From NCBI GenBank assembly GCA_029204225.1, contig CM055106.1, positions 21,517,285-21,581,284 of the forward strand: a DNA stretch of 64,000 nucleotides. Direction: 5' to 3'. Source of the stretch: Diphasiastrum complanatum. Taxonomy: Eukaryota; Streptophyta; Lycopodiopsida; Lycopodiales; Lycopodiaceae. Of this stretch, positions 10,224 to 23,199 are shown piece by piece. Position 1 is the first letter of the stretch. Each line of letters opens with the position of its first letter. Under the pieces are notes generated by a model, which worked only from the letters and a program-made list of their open reading frames with translations, was not told the origin of the DNA and searched no databases. A program made the translations under genes and the position numbers.

Positions 10224-11125
10224 GCTAGGATTCATTTTAGATAAAACCATATGCATGCAGCAAAAGATCTGTTAGATGTTGTTCATACAGATATATGTGG
10301 ACCTATGCAAACTCCTTCATTGCTAGATGCAAAGTATTTATTACCTTTATTGACGAATAATCTAGAAGAATAGTTATTTATTTTATTAAACAGAAATCAG
10401 AGGCTTTTATCAAATTCAAACAATTCAAAGAGCATGTTGAGAATCAAATTGGCAAACGAATCAAAGGACTGAGATCATATAATGGGGGAGAGTACATCTC
10501 CAACTAATTCGAGGACTATTGCCTTAACAACGACATTGAGCAACAATGCATCACTTCCTATTCGCCTCAGTCAAATGGTCTTGTTGAGAGAAAGAACAGA
10601 ACCTTAGTTGAATCGGCAAAGTGCATGTTATCACATGCGACACTTCCGAAGTACTTCTGGGCTGAAGTTGTTTCAACAGCAACCTATATTCAGAACATAT
10701 GTTCTACTAAAGGCCTCTTAGACAATACACCATTTGAAGCAGGTACCAAACCTTCTTTATCAAACTTACGAGTTTTTGGATGAACTGCTTTTGCGCAGAT
10801 TCCTCGTGATCTCAAAAAGAAGCTCGACTTTCAGAGGTGTATTTTCATCAGCTACACTACTTCAGATCAAATCTACAAGTTGTTCGATCCCATCGAGTCG
10901 AAGATATTCACTAGCCGAGATGTCATCTTCATCGAAGTTCAGTTTCAAGACCTCAAAGGAAAGGGCAATCCCCATGTAGCTGACCTATCAGATTCTCTTA
11001 ACACTTTGAACTTTCCAGTTCCTCAGTCGACTATTTCTATTGAAGGTCCAAGCTCCTCTACTCTTGACGAACAACAAATCAACGGCGAATCAGAAGATGA
11101 TGATGTTGTAGATCAGCAACTATAG
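10224..11125 (+). pseudogene. Copia integrase
   Basis: The core begins DVVHTDICGPM near 10270 (first catalytic Asp). It continues through frameshifts to GLRSYNGGEYIS, where the second Asp of the usual RSDNGGE pattern appears as Tyr. QSNGLVERKNRTL follows with the third catalytic residue (Glu), then the copia C-terminal signature FDPIESKIFTSRDVIF. Stops and frame changes near 10340, 10500 and 10780 make it non-functional. Confidence 0.85.
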
Positions 11126-12170
11126 TATGATGAAAATAATCAACTTCATGTATTACTCAGAAGATCTTCAAGAACCAGCAGACCACCTAACCGGTATATC
11201 GACGAGTCTGCAGCTTATCTTGTTCAAGAACCGACGTCTATCCAAGAGGCACTCAGTCAGCCTGATTCAGATCTCTTGAAAGAAGCTATGGAAAAAGAGT
11301 ATTAATCTCTTATCAAGAACCAGACGTGGACGATTTTGAACCAGTAGAAATGTAGTTGATGCAGATGGATTTTCAAATTCAAGTACAATGCAGATGGAAG
11401 CATCAACATGAGAAAGGCACGACTTGTCGCCAAAGCATTTTCTCAAGTATACAATGTCGATTACATTGAGACCTTTAGTCTAGTAGTCAAGCATTCTTCT
11501 ATTCGACTTTTGCTATCATTTGCCACTACAGCAGATTTGGAAATACATCAAATGGATGTACAAACATCATATCTCAATGGAGTTATCAAAGAAGACATTT
11601 ACATGGTGCAACCCGAAGGTTATATTATCGAGGGTAAACACAATCACGTGTGTAAACTCCATAAGGCACTTTATGACTTGAAGCAATCTGCTCGAGCATG
11701 GTTTTAAAGGATCAATGCTTTCGTTATTGATCATGGCTACACAACTAGCTCTTCAGATTCAAACGTTTACTTCAAAGTAGTGCAACAGTCTTTTATTATT
11801 ATTACATTATACGTGGATGATACATTGTTTTTCAGCAACAATATCGATTCGATAAAAGAAGCCAAGACAATGCTATCTTTCGAATTCAACATGACCGATT
11901 TGGGCGAAGCTCATTTCTATCCACAGAGACAAAAAACAGAAGTTGGTCTACATTACACAACATAGGTACATCTACAACATTTTAGTCAAATATAATCTGA
12001 TGAATAGCAAGTTAGCTCTCTCACCAATGGAACCAGGACTCAAATTGTCAAAGGACCAGTGTCCCCAAACAATTCATGAGAAGCAACAGATGCGTGAGTA
12101 TCCTTACCATTCTATTATAGGATCTCTTATGTACGCCATGATCTGTAGACATAGCTTTTGCAGTTAGCTC
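11126..12170 (+). pseudogene. Copia reverse transcriptase
   Basis: Preceded by the SSRTSRPPNRY linker. RT motifs in order: ARLVAKAFSQVYNVDY, IHQMDVQTSYLNG, CKLHKALYDLKQSARAWF, then the catalytic YVDD at about 11810-11821 (LYVDDTLFFSNN) and FNMTDLGEAHF. Stops interrupt near 11300-11355, after ARAWF (11705), and near 11964. The YVDD itself is intact. Confidence 0.85.
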
Positions 12171-12728
12171 TCTCAGTCAGTTTATGACTAATCCTGGTAT
12201 AATACATTGAAAGGCTCTTATCAGAGTCATGCGATATTTTCAAGCTACTATGGACTTTTGCATTTGTTATGGAACAGTCGACAACGACAAACTCAATTTA
12301 CTCAGTGGTTTCACAGATGCAAGTTGGGCAGGAGATGTAGACACTTGTATATCTAATTCCGGATTTACATTCTTCCTCAACAATGGTCCAATTTTCTGGA
12401 ACAACACAAATAATCTTCGATAGCTCTATCTTCCACTGAATCAGAGTATATCACAGCGTTTCAAGCTACAAAGAAAGCAATTTGGTTGAGGAACTTACTC
12501 TCAGATATTAGTCTGAATCAATATGCTCCGACAACACTATTTTGTGATAATAAAAGTGCCATTGCTTTATCAACCAACCCTAGATTTCATTCCAGGAGTA
12601 AGCACATTGAACTGAAGTATCATTTCATCAAAAGCAAAGTTCTCAACAAAGAGGTCAGATTGCAGTACTGTAGAATGCAAGATATGACAACAGATGTTTT
12701 TACTAAAGCATTAAGTTTGGAGTCATGA
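12171..12728 (+). pseudogene. Copia RNase H
   Basis: Motifs: TDASWAGDVDT, NNGPIFWNN, SSTESEYITAFQATKKAIW, LFCDNKSAIALSTNP, FHSRSKHIELKYHFI and VFTKALSLES at the C-terminus, as in copia polyproteins. A frameshift lies near 12420 and stops near 12165-12210. It ends 27 bp before the 3' LTR. Confidence 0.85.
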
Positions 12729-12755
12729 CATTCAAGGATTCAGATTAAGGAAGAG

Positions 12756-13690
<935 letters not shown>

Positions 13691-14330
13691 CCTTTATTGC
13701 GTTCAGCTTCGTCTCATAATGTATTCATTTTCTGGAATTCATCACGACTAATTATTTGTCTGATAATTTAGGATGCTTAATTGTTTGGCTACGTAATCAC
13801 TGTAGTACCGGCGATTTCAAAGTTAGTTACTATAAGTTCAAATGTGATTTCTATCACTATTTTTTGTTTGAAATTAGTAGGCGTAGTCATGCATTGGAAA
13901 GATGAAGATAGTTTATTCCGCCATGCACGAAAAGTTTTCTTTCTAGACACACGAATTATTTTCATTCGTTTTTTTTCGAGCTAGACCTATCTTCTAAACA
14001 CCACTTTCCGACAAAGCATACATATATTCATGATTGAGCTACAATGAAATTAAGGAATGAATGATAATAACTTAGTATGCTTGGATCTTTCAGTTACTGT
14101 TGTTAGGATGCAACAAACCATAATAATAATAAAAATTCAAATAAGATGAATGTAGGTGCAAGTAATCTATTTATTACAAATTCGAATAAGACCTTGTGGA
14201 TCGCTTAGGTGAACCTAAATACTTCACTAAGATAGATTCGGCATAACAAGATACCATTAGATAAGAATTCATCCAAATGACATGCAAAAAACTAGTTACC
14301 AAACAAGGTTTGGTCATTAAACATTTTTAG
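13691..14330. other. No gene seen
   Basis: AT-rich sequence of about 640 bp with no recognisable coding motif on either strand. The 67-codon frame at 13781-13984 has no domain. Confidence 0.5.
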
Positions 14331-15060
14331 TGCTATCTTTTGGGTTAACAAATGCACCAACAACATTCCAACAAATGATGAACATTTTAATTCATCCATC
14401 TTTCAAAAGTTTGTGGTGGTCTTTTTTTATATACTTATTTACAACAAGACCCTTAAGGAGCATGTGAACCATATCGAAATTGTATTGCATATTCTCAAAC
14501 AAGAGAAACTTTATGCAAGATAATCAAAATGTAATTAATCTTGCTCAGAAGATCACCCTTTTGGTTTGAGGATAGACGAACATAAAATCAAGACAATTGC
14601 TGAGTGGCCGATACCGAAAACAGTTAGAAATATCAAATCTTTTCTAGGATTTATTGTTTTTATCTAAATTTATTGAGGATTATGCCAAGGAGGTAGCACC
14701 TTTTAATAGCTTGACAAAGGGTATAGTCAACAACAACAAAAATCTTAGTTTAGTCGGCCTATTGTATGGACAAGAAATTGAATAGTGTCTTGAAATACTC
14801 AAAAGATTGATTTTTTTCACTCTCATATTATAGATTGCAAATCCAGACTAACCATACATCTTGAGAATTGATGCAAGTAATATTATGATTGGAGCACTTC
14901 TACTACATATTGATAAGCTAGCAACTTTTGAGAGCATAAAACTCGTTGGACCTCATATGTGTTATACAACTCATCAAAAGAAATCATTTGTTGTGATTCA
15001 CCCACTGAAAACCTAGAGATGCCACTTTTATGGTAGCAAGTTTGTGATACACAACTTGAG
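14331..15060 (+). pseudogene. Decayed Ty3/gypsy RT and RNase H
   Basis: Reading across frames shows RT palm (SFGLTNAPTTFQQMMN near 14335), the thumb/connection (KTLKEHVNHIEIVL, IDEHKIKTIAEWPIPKTV, IKSFLGF) and RNase H (RIDASNIMIGALLL, ATFESIKLVGPHMCYTTHQ, HPLKT, FYGSKFVIHN). The catalytic YxDD position reads FFYILIYNKT, so the Asp pair is lost. Many stops and shifts show an old insertion. No LTR could be attached to it. Confidence 0.8.
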
Positions 15061-17823
15061 CTTTTTTTTTTCTTAATACATTTGAGTAGCCATCAATTTT
15101 ATCTGACGCATGTTTGGAACAAGGTCACACCCACGTAATTACAAGAAGAAATTATAGTTTATTAGAAAGAGACATATGGTAGTACCGAATTGTAATGGTA
15201 CGATTTGGAGATTATAAAAAAACCAATAGTCAAACAAATCACAATAATACACCAAGGGGAATCGATAGAAAAACAATGCCTTCTATTAGGGGTGAGCCTC
15301 TCTTTTTCCTAAACAAAAGGTATTTTTCAAACTACTTGAACAGGTCCACCACATCACGGTGTATGGGTAGAGTTGTTGACTGGGACTGGCAAGGTGCAAG
15401 CTTGAATCCCAACCACTACGTAGTGACATCTTAGGAGCTTGCTCCTCACTTGGCATTGCCAGACTATATATGTTGTGTTTAATTGTTGTGTAACTCTGTT
15501 TACAGAAAACAAAAAAAAAACTACCTAAACAAATATTCCAAAGAATATAGCAAGGCTTATATATTTATATATAGATATATATAAAAGCTGCCAACTTGAA
15601 CTACATATAATAAGTGCTTTACAATGGTAAGAAGCAACTTGTTTCCTAATGTTTCTTAGCTCTACAAAGTCATGGATAATGAATTTCACTTTAAATGGCC
15701 ATGGAAGCAAGCACTCACAAACAAGACATGAAGAAAATTGATTCTAGACTATAGTAAAAGGAGTCAAGAAAGATGTGTAGTCAATTTTTTTTTTGGTGTT
15801 TATGTCTATTTCATATAGCTTTTACAAGATGATGACAAGAAAAGTTTTATTTAAAGATTTTATTTGGTAAGTATCAACCTTGTACACATTCTTAGTGGCA
15901 ATAACATATAGGACAGCTTATTGAATGTCTGTATACTAGCAAATTATTCTAGTGTGAATGAAATAGGGAAAAAGAGTTCTTGTTGGAGCAATTTTAGATT
16001 ATGTCATTCTACATAATTCTGAGATTTTACAAGCTCAGCTTCTTAATGCAAATATTTTTTGAAAGTTGCTATTGATGTACTCAAGGGAATGGAAGGTTGT
16101 AAACATTTGCATTAGTGCACACCAATATGAGACTTCAGCATTTGTTCAGATATTATCTACAATCATCAGAAAAGTTAGCAAGTTGCCTTTCTCAAACAAT
16201 CAATAGGGATGCATTACAAGAAAGAGACAGAAAAATAAGAACTTAACTTCTGGTCTGACCCTCCTAAATTTTTTTCCTATTTAGCCTCCAAATGTGAAAC
16301 TTTGGCATGACGTGATAAATTTGACCCATTTCATGCCTAGTTTTGTATTAGGAGTCTCTTAAGAAAGAGACACATACATACATAAACATCAGAGACTCCC
16401 ATCTTTTTCAAAATTTTAGTGACAATGCAAAAATTTGACCAATCTTGCGCATTAGGTCGTAAGAAATTAATCCTAGAAATAAATTGGAATACAATCTTTT
16501 GTTGATAGAATAATCATCACTTGTACAAGACAAGGTATTGGAAGATAAAGTAGAATACAGTTTCCTTGAAAGTTCAACTATGATCCAAAAACTCATCTTT
16601 TGGGAAAATTAGCATAAATCAAATGTACTACAAATCAGCTTATTAACTTTAGTGTATCTGATGTTAATGGGCATCCAGAGCAGGGTAGAACATTTTTTTC
16701 GGATCAACAAGCATGTAACGGTTAGATGGAGCCTCAAAACCACCACACTATTTGATGAAGAACGATTAGTCTTGGAAGCAGCCACAGCTAAAATGATCAT
16801 TACCCATGCAGCTGAAACACTACCTGTTTAAACAAAGACTTAGATTCAGTCGTCCAAAAAGTCGCATGATGACAACTGCTGAAGGTCCCTGAACTGCTGA
16901 GGGTGGATGGAATATCCACTTTATGTACACTAAGCTTCGATATAGTGCAGGTATGAGTTGGAAAGCTAGCACAGCTGCAGCAATACTACAAAGGCACTAC
17001 TGCTTGCTATAGATGTAAGACTATGTGATTGCCTGTGGGTACACAATGTATGCTTCCTTGATACAGCTTTCAAGGTGCTCATTTGAAAAATATCAACTAA
17101 ATTATTCAAAACATATAAAAGATTCAGTTTCATACCAAAAAAAATGTTTCTTGCAGATGAGACTTGTGTATAACAATGTTACATGTGGAATATTACCTGA
17201 AAATAGTAAAAAGCTATTGTGAAATCTTTGACTCTATGAGTCCACCCACAAAATATTTGAATTGCAAACTCTACCATGATGAACTTGAGACTTAAGTATC
17301 ACTTGCCCTCATCTTATTTTACTCTTACACCTATATTTTAGACTGAGATAAGCCCAGCAATTTGCAGAAGACAGTCCTGTCCTAACTTTGGACAAAATAT
17401 ATTACCAAAGAGTAAATGCTGATAATTATGCAAGAAACACACGTTGCACAATTTTGGCATTTTCAAATACTTGAAACATGTGAGCCAACCTTTTTAAAAT
17501 AATCTAACTGGATACAACATTTTGGTTCACTAAGTGAACTGACATTATAAAGGTAAATGGAAATAGAACAGACCAAAAAAGCACAAAATCTCAAGATTTT
17601 GGGTGAAATTAGATCCACAACCAGAAACTACATACGGCTTGCTCTCTCTTGATATAAGGATATAAGGAGTTAATGAAACTAGTCCATCATAGATGTATTA
17701 GCTTTAGCATGTAATCATTATCAGACCATGTCTTTCACAAAGGAAACAAAAGCTTCAAATTACGCTTCGAATAGCAGAGTCCATGTTTCAGCATGCAAAA
17801 GTAGTCTTAAAATTTGATGAGAA
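15061..17823. other. No clear gene; probable 3' flank/3' UTR of the bS21 gene
   Basis: About 2.8 kb of AT-rich sequence with short frames only (62-79 codons), none with a domain. The right end, next to the stop codon at 17824, should include the 3' UTR of the minus-strand ribosomal protein gene if that model is right. No obvious transposon motif is visible. Confidence 0.5.
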
Positions 17824-17932
17824 TCACAAATTTGGTTCATAATCCCAGTTATCATCATCGTCATCAGCAGCAGCCGGCAAGGAGATGTCCCTTTCAGCAA
17901 AAGGATCTGAACCAAAACCTGGACCCTTGAAT
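17824..17932 (-). CDS. RPS21: Probable last exon of plastid ribosomal protein bS21
   Basis: On the minus strand a strong acceptor (GTGGCATTGCAG) ends at 17933, with a branch-point-like CTAAT about 35 nt upstream. The following 109 nt stay open and end in TGA at 17826-17824. With exon 1 (36152-35629, ending after the second base of a codon), the first base here completes an Arg codon. The frame then gives FKGPGFGSDPFAER..., an acidic run (five Asp) and NWDYEPNL. An acidic tail after the basic region is compatible with plant plastid bS21. The link to exon 1 is inferred from strand, phase and composition, not shown by a transcript. Confidence 0.65.
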
Positions 17933-17933
17933 C

Positions 17934-19564
17934 TGCAATGCCACAGAATATGGGTACGATAGTAATTAGATGCACCTTAATGGATGTGATCTAGAAGTTT
18001 TCAAGCCTTCAAAAAAAATTTATTCTAAGCCTATAGTGGTAGGAAAGCATTCTCTTGATCACCTCAAAATTTCTAGAAATGATAAACTAGCTGTACTCAC
18101 AAATCTTAACAAAATAAAACATATATGTGGCTGAGGACACTGGATTAAAGAAAGAATGTTGATCCAAGTTTCATGTCAAATATGAAGCTTTGGATCCAAA
18201 GTTATTGCCAAGTCAAGCTCTTTCATCAAAGAGAATTTTACTTTTCATGTATAGGAGTTTTCTTTAAAAAAATATGATTTGATCTAGTTGTTTTCTCTTG
18301 TTCTACGATTCTTAGGATCCATTTTCTATCTCTTTTGAACTTTGGTCAGACTGGAAATATCAATTGTTTAGTTTTGCAAGATTCTAACCAGACACTGTTT
18401 GTTGATCTTTATATTCCTACATGCATTTCAAACACATTACACTTTAAAGTTCCTCAATCAATGACTTCAATTGCAAGATATTACAAACCAAAGTTGGTGA
18501 AAGAGGCATAGTCTAAATTTTGCAAAAATATATATAGTGTGAATCTTCAAATTCTTTGCTTTTTCACAACCTCATACCACTTCACAGCTCTTTCATTAAA
18601 CATTCCTAGCTCAAAATATCGCATTTTTCAAGGTTTTTCAAACTTTTAACATTTTCTCATTTTTGTACTTTTTGTGTCATTTTCTTATCATTTTTTGGAT
18701 CATAGATCATTTTACTCAAATTGGTTAGTTTTCTCACTTTTTTATTGTGTCATTTTCTGAAACTTTATGGATCATTCATCTTCCTTGTAACCAGCATCAT
18801 TTTTAGAGTAATTTTTTATTTGATTGTAGCATAAAGTACAGAGGTACATTTGCTATGTATAGTATGTTCTAAAGATAATTCTTGCAGGGTTTCCTTGCAA
18901 GTACTAAAGAGCATCTGCGTTACCCAGTAGCAACTTGGTGTCAGATACAGGGAGGAAACTTGCCCGAGTTCCCTCGTCTAGTGAGACTTGGCCTAGTACA
19001 TAGGGTGGACCCCTCTGCGTGCCATGGGTCAGGGAAGGACGCTTCCACTAAGGACAATCACACACCACCATCAACTTTTTGGAGAACTATGTACACAGAC
19101 TAAAAGAGGCTGGCTAGACTGTGTGAGGCTTGTGTGTGAGCCAAGAGTCATGCCAAGAGGGCTACAAGGAAGCACAGGCAATACATGAAGGCATGGCAGT
19201 TCTAAGCTAGTTGGACCTTTAGAATTCTATGTTGTCAAAACATTTGAAATTCATTTTTGAGAGGCCTATGTTCTAAGTTAAGGGCCTAAGGCCATTAAAT
19301 GTCTAAATCCAATGTACCTTCACCTAATGGTTGGTGAGACAAGTAGTTCACTCTCCCTCTCTCTCTCTTCACACCCTCTTCAAGAAGGAGAGCTTTTGCA
19401 TGCAGCCACCCTCCTCTTGGTTCCACGCCCTACTCCACCATAAATAGGAGTGCATTTGGCTTGGAAAGGATCCTTGTCTTCTCTTGGCCAAAAGCAGGCT
19501 GCTGATAATTATTGATGTTAGATTACCATTTCTGGACATTGGGCTTTGAAAATGCATGCAGGAC
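17934..19564. other. No gene recognised
   Basis: Intronic or intergenic sequence. The part 18882-19103 has a 73-codon plus-strand frame without known domain. The part near 19200-19500 looks promoter- or LTR-like (CT-rich tract at 19350-19370, ATAAATAGG near 19442), but no partner copy is present. Confidence 0.4.
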
Positions 19565-20179
19565 CTAGTTTTTCGAGCTGACTGTCTGGAAGATTGGGCA
19601 CAACTGTTTGCTGAATTCTGAACCCATATTCAGGGTGGCAGCCTTGCATATCCGTCCCAGCTCACTTGCAGTCTCCAATCCTTGCATGCATGTGGCAGCA
19701 AGTTTTCTTTCGGGGTCAGGAACCTGTGAACCCCTGTCCTCAAGATATCGCCACACCCTACGGACCTGCAATAGATCATTTTGATTCTCTACATGTAGGC
19801 TATGTGCAATAGAAACCGTTTGGTAAAAACCCGCCGCAGCCGGACTGTTTTGCAAATTTTGTGTCAAGGGGATGTGCAGCACCTGATCTGCAAGAAATCT
19901 CAGGAAATCCAATTTTTGGTTTCAAATTCAAATCAGATTTGAATCTGATTTTTCTTTATGGGACAACATTAGCTTCAAATCCAATTCAGTATTCGTATCA
20001 AAAGATTTTTGATCTCTATGTGCATATGATCTGTATTTGACGGCATCCGACTCTTTAGTTTTTTTGTGTAACTGTCTCGCTGATTTCATTAAAATTTCAA
20101 ACCTCTTTTTAGGTTGGAGTAATGCCATGAAATTAGAACAAGATTCAAGTCCCCTAGCCATCAAGGATCTTGCATCCAA
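19565..20179 (-). other. Unrecognised reading frame in two parts
   Basis: Two open stretches (20179-19928 and 19912-19565) lie in the same minus-strand frame, separated by at least one stop near 19930. The second has no ATG at its start. The predicted peptide is mixed in composition (RRVWRYLEDRGSQVPDPERK, ETASELGRICKAATLN) and looks more protein-like than its surroundings. I do not recognise it. It may be a transposon remnant, a decayed gene piece, or chance. Confidence 0.25.
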
Positions 20180-20488
20180 TATGACTTTGTGAGGGAAAAA
20201 GAAAAGAAGGGCTTTCTTTTATATTCCAAAGTTTATGAAGCTTTCAAGAACTATGCAATCTATTAAGATCATAAGTCATGAGTGCAGGAACAAGAATGGT
20301 CTTACCAAAGCGAGACCTCAGGATATGGAATTAGACCCATAACGGAAGATTAAGATTGAGCTGATCGCTCTTGAAAATGATCTAAGAGGTTGGCACTTCC
20401 CTACAAGCAAGTGCCAGAGAAGGAAACTCTTAAAAATGTCCACCGTATCTTTTTCCACCACGCAAGCCTATGGTATGCCTACGTGGTT

Positions 20489-20681
20489 TGCCACATGGCA
20501 ACCCCAAGTTTGCACAATTTGCCGTGTCCGACTTACGTGGCTTGCCATGTGGCAACCTGCGACAAGCTTGGCAGATAGCAGGCCTATGACATGCATATGT
20601 GGCCTGCTACACAAGCCTATGGTAGGCCTATGTGGCTTGCCACGTGGCAAACCCCAAGCCTGCATGGTTTGCCATGTGGCA
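20489..20681. repeat. Array of TGCCAYRTGGCA palindromes
   Basis: Four copies: TGCCACATGGCA (20489), TGCCATGTGGCA (20543), TGCCACGTGGCA (20638) and TGCCATGTGGCA (20670). They are embedded in a degenerate repeat with CCCCAAGCCTGCA and GGCCTATG words. The third is a perfect 12-bp palindrome with a CACGTG G-box. A 247-codon minus-strand frame across it is low-complexity and not accepted as a gene. Confidence 0.8.
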
Positions 20682-20860
20682 GGCCTACATGACAGGCCAC
20701 AATGAAGTGACCTCCGACCACATTCGATCTCTAATTTGTGGGGGAGAGTTGTTTTCTTAAGGGGGCTCCTTATTTTTTGTGCACCCCGTCCTCTCCACGA
20801 AGAAAAGGGGCACCATCCATGAGCCCCACAAAAAAGTTTTTTATTTTTATTTTTTTGGAA

Positions 20861-20878
20861 GGGGGGGGGGGGGGGGGG
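20861..20878. repeat. Run of 18 G
   Basis: A homopolymer of 18 G followed by further G-rich tracts up to about 20945. Potential G-quadruplex. It could also be a place of sequencing or assembly length error. Confidence 0.9.
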
Positions 20879-21248
20879 TTTGTGTGGGTAGGAGTGGGGG
20901 GAGGAAGGGGAGGATTTAGCCTCCCCACAAATTCTTTTTTCTAGGGTGGGGGAGAGGGCTACATTCCCCCACCCCTGTCTCCCCCCATTTTTTTGGGGAG
21001 AGGGAGGTGGGCCTTGGCATAACCCCCCTTTACATTTTCCACTCTCTCGGCAACATGGAGGGGCACCCACAATGCGTGGTCTTGCAAAAAAAATTGAAAA
21101 TAAAAAGAATGTTGTGCCACAGACCACGGGGAGGGGGAGGATGGCTAAGTAGATCATCAATTGCCTGCTCTGAGCATCATCCACACGTCTCGACCACAAG
21201 CTGCCATCCAAATTGTCGGCCGCCTGTCAACAACGAGCTAACCCACTA

Positions 21249-21304
<56 letters not shown>
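21249..21304. repeat. (GT)n(AT)n microsatellite
   Basis: About 10 GT units pass into about 18 AT units, followed at once by AAGGAAGCGG and CpG-rich sequence, a flank similar to that of the TA repeat at 33596-33627. Confidence 0.95.
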
Positions 21305-21308
<4 letters not shown>

Positions 21309-21479
21309 AAGCGGATGGTGGACGCGGATGCCTACCGCACCTCAAATCGTCAAAAATATATTTTATACGCTCAACTATACCACGACCACCCTTACCCAAG
21401 AGAATATTATATTTAAAAGTCCTTTCCCAAAAGATATCTCAATTATCCAAAGCACAATTCAATTCCCATGTTTTTGTTA

Positions 21480-21860
21480 GAAATCCATGAATCATAATAT
21501 GGATGGACAGACTAGGATTCAAACCTAGGACCTCCCTCATTCTGGTGGGGACCAAACTGTAAAAATGGAATACACAATGAGCATCTAAGTACTCTACCTG
21601 AATGTGACCAAATGCCACCAAACCCTAAGGTTAACCACTTACTAAATGTAGGGCACCCCCAAAAGTCAAGATAGGGCCCCTAAACAAAATTAGACCCCTA
21701 AGGACCCACGAGTCAGTACATGACCAAAATTGGGTCCAACTGAACTTAAGACAAACTTAAGATGGCCTAAATAACTAAATACCCATGGTTACACAAATCT
21801 CGACCTTTTGGGTCAAAGTAACCTATGGATTAACTTTAGCATAGTCATTTATTTCTAACA
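21480..21860 (-). repeat. 3' LTR of the minus-strand copia element (left end uncertain)
   Basis: On the minus strand the LTR begins TGTTAGAAATAAATGAC at 21860, directly after the polypurine tract ATTTAAGGAGGG. The other LTR is not present, so its far end cannot be set; the LTR may extend to about 21310. Confidence 0.7.
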
Positions 21861-22940
21861 CCCTCCTTAAATGACAATGCAAAAACTGAAATCTTCACTA
21901 TGTAACAAAACCAACACGTGGTATCAAATTTAAAGCTTTGCATAAAGTTCAAATCTGACTCTAGGCAACACCTTAGTGAAGAGGTCTGCAGTATTATCCT
22001 CCGTAGGACAATATTCAAGTACAATGTCGCCATAATGAAGTGTCTCCCGAACAAAGTGAGAATGGATCTCGATGTGCTTCGTCCTCGCATGAAAAACAGA
22101 ATTCCGTGCAATGGCAATAGCACTTTGACTATCACTCAAGATAAGAGTGGCTGAGGGCTCGCCAAACTTCATGTCAACAAGTAGTCTTCTCAGCCATAAA
22201 CACTCTGTTGTGGATGAAAATATCGCTCTATATTCTGCCTCACTAGAAGAAGTAACAACAGTGGGCTGCTTTTTACTTGACCACAAAATTGCAGAATTTT
22301 CATAGAAAAAGCAATGTCCACTTGTAGAGAGTCTAGTGACTTGATCTCCACCCCAATCCGAGTCACTAAAACCAACCAAACATGCATCATTACAAGCAGG
22401 AAAAACTAGTCCATGACTTCTTGTTCCTTGAAGATATCGAAAGACCCTCTTCAACGCTTTCCAATGTGATGTCATCGGGGCATGCATGAATTGACTCATG
22501 AGTGAGACACTATAAGAAATGTCCGGTCTTGAATTACATAGGTAAATGAGACAGCCAATAGCTTGACAATATAAAATAGTGTCAAATGATTCACCATCAC
22601 CTTGACTACTTAATATCATACCTGTCTCCATAGGTGTAGCAACTGGCTTGCAATCTTCCATCTTGAACCGCTTCAAAATCTGCCCAATGTAGCATTTTTG
22701 AGAGATGAAAATTCCAACCCCTTCTTGTACAAATTTAAGACCAAGATAAAAGTGCAATAGGCCTAAATCTGAGGTTTCGAAAACCATTACCCATTTAGAA
22801 CCAATTACCTTCTTCCCATGAGGAAGATCAACAAGAACCCAAATCTAGTTCTTCATAAGTGAGTCACACTCATCTTGCATCGCATCCTCCCAACACTTTA
22901 CTCACTTAGCCTGCTCATAGAAAACAGGTTCTTCTGCAAC
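21861..22940 (-). pseudogene. Copia RNase H with RT lacking its catalytic core
   Basis: The open frame 22787-21930 gives late RT (DLGLLHFYLGLKF) and full RNase H (GFSDSDWGGD, SSSEAEYRAI, LSDSQSAIAIA, FHARTKHIEIHSHF, DLFTKVLPR). Upstream, the RT entry (WEDAMQDECDSLMKN, GKKVIGSKWV) runs in the same frame straight into the segment after the active site. The palm with YVDD, normally some 150-200 residues, has been deleted without loss of frame. Two stops lie in the RT entry (near 22905 and 22845). RNase H looks well preserved. Confidence 0.85.
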
Positions 22941-23199
22941 ATCTCCATGAGATGTAAGAGCAAAATCTGAAAAATCAGGCACGTGTCTTTCCATCATAAA
23001 ATGAACTTACTTTGTTGTCCCGCAAAGTCGACAACAGCCACCGTGGGACTGTTTTGGGCTGTCCAACAGCCATGTCTCTTCTTACAAATTGCTGTCCAAG
23101 ATCCTCCAACACCGCACTTGGCTATCCAAGATCTTCCAAAACTGGCCCTTGCTGTCCAACAGTTCTTGCAGGCTGATTTTGAGCAACAACGGGCGGTTC
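22941..23199 (-). other. Linker between integrase and RT, with short internal repeats
   Basis: It contains imperfect repeats of GCTGTCCAA(G/C)A-type words (near 23065-23165) that do not belong to conserved domains. Variable linkers here are common in copia polyproteins. Confidence 0.5.

Noticed and set aside
17760-17975. 71-codon minus-strand frame overlapping the bS21 last exon
   Set aside because: It is the wrong frame of the exon and lacks protein-like composition.
20468-21211. 247-codon minus-strand frame
   Set aside because: Spans the palindrome array and poly-G region; Pro/Gly/Lys low-complexity, no domain, and overlapping plus-strand frames of similar length.
21520-21545. tRNA-like B-box word (GGTTTGAATCC on the minus strand)
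   Set aside because: No A box or cloverleaf around it; it lies inside a copia LTR where such words are common.
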